A stretch of 64,000 nucleotides of DNA from Trueperella sp. (lineage in GTDB: Bacteria; Actinomycetota; Actinomycetes; Actinomycetales; Actinomycetaceae), in contig JAUNLU010000003.1 of the NCBI GenBank assembly GCA_030532125.1, positions 152,491 through 216,490 of the forward strand, in the 5' to 3' direction. Positions 58,950 through 64,000 of the stretch are shown here, in pieces. The notes beneath the pieces were generated by a model, which was given only the letters and a program-made list of their open reading frames with translations, had not been told where the DNA came from and did no database searches. Position numbers and translations under genes: made by a program. Position 1 is the stretch's first letter; every line of letters begins with the position of its first letter.

Positions 58950-59639
58950 ATGTGGACAGAAAATCCAATACTTGGTTTTGACACCGAAACTACTGGAGTT
59001 GATCCCGCGACAGCGCGGCTGGTCACGGCTTCGATTGTCATTGTGGAAGACGCTGCTACTGTCACCAAGCATTATTGGCTCGCAGATCCGGGGGTAGAAA
59101 TTCCATTGGCGGCACAGAATGTGCACGGCATCTCTACCGAGAAGGCCCGCCGGGAAGGCGAACCAGTGGCAAAAGTGCTGGAGGAAATTGCCGATATCTT
59201 GCACGCTCATCTGGCTGCCGGCAATCCAGTAGTGGCATTTAACGCCAGCTACGATTTGACGCTGATGGAGGCAGAACTGCAGCGCCACGGATTGCTCACG
59301 CTAACTGAACGCCTCGGTCACGAAATTAGCCCAGTGGTGGATCCATATATGCTGGATCGCCATATTGACCGGTATCGGCGTGGGAAACGCAAGCTGGAGA
59401 ATCTGGCAGAGTACTACGGGGTGGCGCAAGCAGATAACTTCCACAATGCCGAAGCCGATGTACTGGCTACTCTGCGAGTTCTCGGGGCTATGTTGCGCCG
59501 TTACCCCGAATTGGCCACTGATCCACTTACTGCATTGATGAAGTACCAAACTGACGCCTACACCGAATTGCAGAGCTACATTGCCAACAAAAATGGCGCT
59601 ACCTACACCCCATCCGGCTGGCCAGTAACTAGGGCATAA
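58950..59639 (+). CDS. DnaQ-like 3'-5' exonuclease
   Basis: This 229-aa DEDDh exonuclease has ExoI LGFDTETTGVDP, ExoII VVAFNASYDLTLMEAEL and ExoIII HNAEADVLATLRVL. The domain is close to the polymerase III epsilon subunit but stands alone, as in many actinobacterial exonucleases. The start ATG has only a weak CGGAT upstream. It is divergent from guaB3 and convergent with guaB. Confidence 0.9.
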   Translation: MWTENPILGFDTETTGVDPATARLVTASIVIVEDAATVTKHYWLADPGVEIPLAAQNVHGISTEKARREGEPVAKVLEEIADILHAHLAAGNPVVAFNASYDLTLMEAELQRHGLLTLTERLGHEISPVVDPYMLDRHIDRYRRGKRKLENLAEYYGVAQADNFHNAEADVLATLRVLGAMLRRYPELATDPLTALMKYQTDAYTELQSYIANKNGATYTPSGWPVTRA

Positions 59640-59642
59640 AAT

Positions 59643-59675
59643 AGTGGTGACCAGTGCTAAACACTGGTCACCACT
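59643..59675. terminator. hairpin between the exonuclease gene and guaB
   Basis: A 14-bp perfect stem (AGTGGTGACCAGTG and its complement) with a 5-nt loop lies between the two convergent stops. No T run follows on either strand, so intrinsic termination may be partial. Confidence 0.65.
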
Positions 59676-59695
59676 GAGATTAAAGGCGATATCCG

Positions 59696-61212
<1,517 letters not shown>

Positions 61213-61213
<1 letters not shown>

Positions 61214-61241
61214 TGGTGTGTAGCTGAATAGTGCACACCAT
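61213..61241 (-). promoter_or_regulatory. inverted repeat, operator candidate of guaB
   Basis: Perfect 8-bp arms ATGGTGTG (61213-61220) and CACACCAT (61234-61241) are 21 bp apart centre to centre, about two helical turns. They cover the spacer and -35 position of the guaB promoter, a usual place for a dimeric repressor. Confidence 0.5.
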
Positions 61242-61511
61242 GTGGGTAATTGCGCAAGGATACTCACACTCCGCACAGATTTTTAGGGCGATACCAGGCC
61301 ATAAATAAACTCCCTGGTATCGGCGTTAAAATTTCGGAAAAACACCGCAACTGGCAATTTCACTAAAATCGAATCATTCAAGACGGGTATTGTATTGCGG
61401 TTATCCGATTGTTAATCTTATGGTGTTTAACGCCAGCTACTAGTTAGGTCATTTTTTATGGTCTAACTGGGGTACTAGGTGGTATTGCAAGCACTGGATG
61501 GGACGGCATAA
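61242..61511 (+). other. guaB-whiB intergenic region
   Basis: No gene is seen. The region holds a 10-bp perfect hairpin (CGATACCAGG at 61289-61298 with CCTGGTATCG at 61313-61322), the whiB promoter candidate at 61391-61419, and an AGTTAG/CTAACT inverted repeat (61442-61468) with a T6 loop in the presumed whiB leader. Confidence 0.55.
61391..61419 (+). promoter_or_regulatory. whiB promoter candidate
   Basis: TTGTAT (61391-61396) and TAATCT (61414-61419) are separated by 17 bp, the ideal spacing. Transcription would start near 61426, leaving a leader of about 85 nt. Confidence 0.5.
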
Positions 61512-61808
61512 GTGACAGCTCGTATTAAGGATGTAGATAGCGCTCTGGTTGATTTTTGGGACTGGCAATCGCTCGGCACCTGTAACAGCCTCGACCCAGA
61601 GTTCTTCTTCCACCCCGAAGGCGAACGCGGCGGACCGCGCCGGCGCCGTATCGAACGAGCAAAACGAATCTGTCAATCTTGCCCAGTCTTGGCTGAATGC
61701 CGTGAATATGCTCTGGTACACCGCGAACCCTACGGCGTGTGGGGCGGACTTTCTGAGGAAGAGCGCAAGCGGATAATTAGCCGCCGGCGGCACTCTAAGT
61801 CGGCCTAG
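61512..61808 (+). CDS. WhiB-family iron-sulfur transcription regulator
   Basis: This 98-aa protein has the four WhiB cysteines: one in GTCNSLDPEFFF, then CQSCPVLAEC (C-x2-C-x5-C). They are followed by the GVWGG turn and a basic tail (RKRIISRRRHSKS) that contacts DNA. The [4Fe-4S] cluster usually works with the principal sigma factor. The start is a GTG with GGGACGG nearby. It most resembles the WhiB1/WhiB2 type; which one is not settled here. A strong terminator follows. Confidence 0.93.
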   Translation: MTARIKDVDSALVDFWDWQSLGTCNSLDPEFFFHPEGERGGPRRRRIERAKRICQSCPVLAECREYALVHREPYGVWGGLSEEERKRIISRRRHSKSA

Positions 61809-61854
61809 GCGCTCTGCGGTGCGGTATCGCGCACTGCGTCTGTAGCACATACTT

Positions 61855-61893
61855 AAAACTGCCTGGTGGAATCTGGTTCCACCAGGCAGTTTT
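61855..61893 (+). terminator. intrinsic terminator of whiB, shared with purL
   Basis: A 17-bp perfect stem (starting AAAACTGCCTGGTGG) with loop TCTGG is followed by TTTTATT. The leading AAAA gives a T run on the other strand, so it can also stop purL, whose stop is 22 nt away. Confidence 0.9.
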
Positions 61894-61914
61894 TATTAGA
61901 TTTTCATTGCCCAG

Positions 61915-64000
61915 TTAATTCCCTTGGCGGAACCAATTAACTGCTGATTCAAATAGCTGCATATCGAATTGTCCAGGAACATTGCGGTACAGGTTGTCTC
62001 CAATCCGCTCCGCATGCCCCATCTTGCCGAATACCCGGCCATCTGGCGAGGTCATCCCCTCGATAGCAACGGCAGACCCATTGGGGTTAGCCACAATATT
62101 CATAGTCGGATTACCCGCTAAATCTACATACTGAGTGGCAATCTGCCCATTGGCAATCAGCTGTTCCAGCACGGCAGTCGGAGCACTCAATCGGCCCTCG
62201 CCATGGGAAATCGGCACGGTATAAACCTCGCCGGGTTTGGTGGCAGCCAGCCAGGGGCTAGCCGCATTTGCCACCCGCACGCGGACCAAACGCGACTGGT
62301 GCCGACCGATACGGTTGAAGGTTAGCGTCGGGTTGTCCGCAGCTGGAGGCACAATCTTGCCAAAAGGCACCAGACCCAACTTGACCAGCGCCTGGAAGCC
62401 GTTGCAGATGCCCAGCATGAGCCCGCCCCGGTCATCCAATAATTCAGTCGCTGCCTCGCTCAGTTCTGGATTGCGGAAGAACGAGGTGATGAACTTTGCC
62501 GAACCGTCTGGTTCATCGCCGCCAGAGAATCCGCCCGGAATCACCAATAGCTGCGAGTTGCGCAGCCGCTGGCTAAATTCTGCGACACTTTGCGCGATTT
62601 CTTCGGTATTGCGGTTACGCACCACAAATACTTCAGCTTTTGCACCGGCACGCTCCAGCGCCCGCGCAGTGTCATATTCACAGTTAGTCCCTGGGAATAC
62701 TGGAATCAGTGCGGTTGGCTTTGCCAGTGCCGCTGGGCGGGAACTAGGTAGCGCCAATTCCACAACTGGCAGATCCTGCTTAACTTCGCCCGGTTGTTCG
62801 GCTTGCGTGGGGTAAATAGTTTCTAACGTATTTTGGTATGCGTCGCGTAGCTGTGCCAGATCGATCTGCTCTGCACCCCAAGCGAACTGTGCCGCCGCAG
62901 TCACCTTGCCTAGTTCGCTCCCGATTACCTCGGCGTCGGCCACATCCGCTGCCCATTCCAAAACAAAGCTGCCATACCGGTAGTTGAACAGATCTGCCAG
63001 CGGTATATCCGCGAAGGCAAAGCCCAACCGCTCCCCGAGCGCCATCTTCACCACCGCTTCGGCAATACCGCCATATCCTGGCGTATAGGCCGAAACTACC
63101 TTCCCCGAACGCAATAACTCGGTTACTGTGCGGAAGTTTTCCAATAGCGACGCCGGATCTGGCAAGTCCGCTAGTGGCCCGTCACCCAGCTGGGGATCAA
63201 GTACCGTCACCCGGTTATCTGCCGCTTTGAAGTGGTTGGCAACCATATGAGTACTTTGGTCATTCGTGACCGCAAAAGAAACTAGCGTCGGCGGCACCGT
63301 CAGATCTTGGAAAGTGCCGGACATAGAATCCTTACCGCCAATTGAGCCCATCTCCAGCCCCAACTGGGCTTGGAGCGCACCCAACAGTGCTGCCACCGGT
63401 TTGCCCCACCGCTCTGGCACATCGTCGAGCCGCTCGAAATACTCCTGGAAGCTCAAATGGGTATCCGCAATACTCGCCCCGGTCGCCACCAGTTTCGCCA
63501 CTGATTCCACTACTGCCAGATAGGCACCGTGGTACGGGCTAGCTTCCATCAAATACGGGTTGAACCCCCAAGCCATCACTGAGCAGTCTGCAGTCTCCCC
63601 CAATGTCGGGATGAGATGTGCCATCGCCTGTATTGGGGTCTCCTGGTAGGTTCCACCCAAAGGCATCAGCACACTGCCAGCGCCCACTGTGGAGTCAAAC
63701 CGCTCGGTCAGCCCCTCCTTGGAACACACGTTTAGATCAGTGACCAGCTGTTGCATCCCGGCAACAAAAGATTCTGGCTGCACATTGCGCTGCCACGGCG
63801 CGGCCGCTGGGGTAACTGCTGTGACATGCTGCTCGGCCCCATTGGTATCCAAAAATTCGCGCGCAATATCTACGATAGTTTCGCCGCGCCACTTCATCTG
63901 CAGCCGGCGCGTATCGGTGACTTCCGCAATAACGGTGGCTGGCAAATTTTCCTCTGCCGCCAGCTCAATCATGCGCTCGGCGTCAGCCGCGGCCACCACT
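61915..64000 (-). CDS. purL: phosphoribosylformylglycinamidine synthase, fused large type (C-terminal part)
   Basis: About 695 C-terminal residues are present; the gene continues beyond the window. The visible part holds the second half of the AIR-synthase-like core (SIGGKDSMSGTF, YTPGYGGIAEAVVKMALGE). A C-terminal glutamine amidotransferase domain follows, with VFPGTNCEYDTARALERAGA, catalytic Cys in MLGICNGFQALVKLGL and His in PISHGEGRL. This is the single-chain (about 1200-aa) enzyme found in Proteobacteria, bifidobacteria and relatives, not the PurS/PurQ/PurL set of most actinobacteria. It makes FGAM using glutamine and ATP. Confidence 0.95.
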   Translation of the reverse strand, partial: VVAAADAERMIELAAEENLPATVIAEVTDTRRLQMKWRGETIVDIAREFLDTNGAEQHVTAVTPAAAPWQRNVQPESFVAGMQQLVTDLNVCSKEGLTERFDSTVGAGSVLMPLGGTYQETPIQAMAHLIPTLGETADCSVMAWGFNPYLMEASPYHGAYLAVVESVAKLVATGASIADTHLSFQEYFERLDDVPERWGKPVAALLGALQAQLGLEMGSIGGKDSMSGTFQDLTVPPTLVSFAVTNDQSTHMVANHFKAADNRVTVLDPQLGDGPLADLPDPASLLENFRTVTELLRSGKVVSAYTPGYGGIAEAVVKMALGERLGFAFADIPLADLFNYRYGSFVLEWAADVADAEVIGSELGKVTAAAQFAWGAEQIDLAQLRDAYQNTLETIYPTQAEQPGEVKQDLPVVELALPSSRPAALAKPTALIPVFPGTNCEYDTARALERAGAKAEVFVVRNRNTEEIAQSVAEFSQRLRNSQLLVIPGGFSGGDEPDGSAKFITSFFRNPELSEAATELLDDRGGLMLGICNGFQALVKLGLVPFGKIVPPAADNPTLTFNRIGRHQSRLVRVRVANAASPWLAATKPGEVYTVPISHGEGRLSAPTAVLEQLIANGQIATQYVDLAGNPTMNIVANPNGSAVAIEGMTSPDGRVFGKMGHAERIGDNLYRNVPGQFDMQLFESAVNWFRQGN

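Overview
This 64 kb window is chromosomal and reads as an actinobacterium of moderate GC. The lineage markers are a WhiB regulator, the AdnAB helicase-nuclease, a GuaB3 protein, and DUF3107, DUF3117, DUF3017 and DUF6350 proteins. A fused large PurL, a duplicated (eukaryote-like) phosphofructokinase, a UGP1-type UDP-glucose pyrophosphorylase and Pta-AckA suggest a fermentative member near Actinomycetaceae or Bifidobacteriaceae. That placement is inference; no rRNA is present. Gene content is mostly housekeeping. I see no insertion sequence, prophage, CRISPR array, tRNA or rRNA.

Layout. 0-1.8 kb: tadA/tadB secretion genes, cut by the window edge. 1.9-9.7 kb: a phosphotransferase-like gene convergent with the adnA-adnB operon. 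9.8-18.9 kb: DUF3107, a DEAD-box helicase, MarC, a PHP phosphoesterase, an Xaa-Pro aminopeptidase, an MgtE-N/CBS protein with a DUF1003 partner, Mrp, an O-methyltransferase and DUF3117. 19-25 kb: a LOG-family protein, TauE/SafE, and the xthA-yihY-manC-BMP lipoprotein run. 25-28.2 kb: one-carbon genes, a glyA-folD operon behind a ZTP riboswitch and divergent purU. 28.3-37.5 kb: sugar and central carbon genes (galK, UGPase, mdh, pgi, pfk), separated by unusually repeat-rich intergenic DNA. 37.5-43 kb: DUF3017, purH, DUF6350 and sucCD. 43-51 kb: an acyltransferase, pcrA, a UDG-like gene, guaA and a pseudouridine synthase. 51-54.6 kb: pta-ackA and an acetyltransferase. 54.7-64 kb: fumC, aspA, guaB3, a DnaQ-like exonuclease, guaB, whiB and the 3' part of purL.

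The genes support purine synthesis (purL, purH, guaA, guaB), its folate supply (glyA, folD, purU), glycolysis and overflow to acetate (pgi, pfk, pta, ackA), part of the C4-acid cycle (mdh, sucCD, fumC, aspA) and DNA repair (adnAB, pcrA, xthA, UDG).

The signals most worth a second look are regulatory or structural. They are: a ZTP riboswitch with two mutually exclusive hairpins before glyA; a recurring TANNNT box exactly 6 nt before the start codon of eight genes (leaderless mRNAs), including all three gua genes; inverted-repeat operator candidates at guaB and mdh; a near-identical 80-bp tandem copy of the 3' end of pgi beyond its stop codon; degenerate repeats running out of the 3' end of mdh; and a C11 tract upstream of galK. 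I did not find a clearly new multi-gene system.
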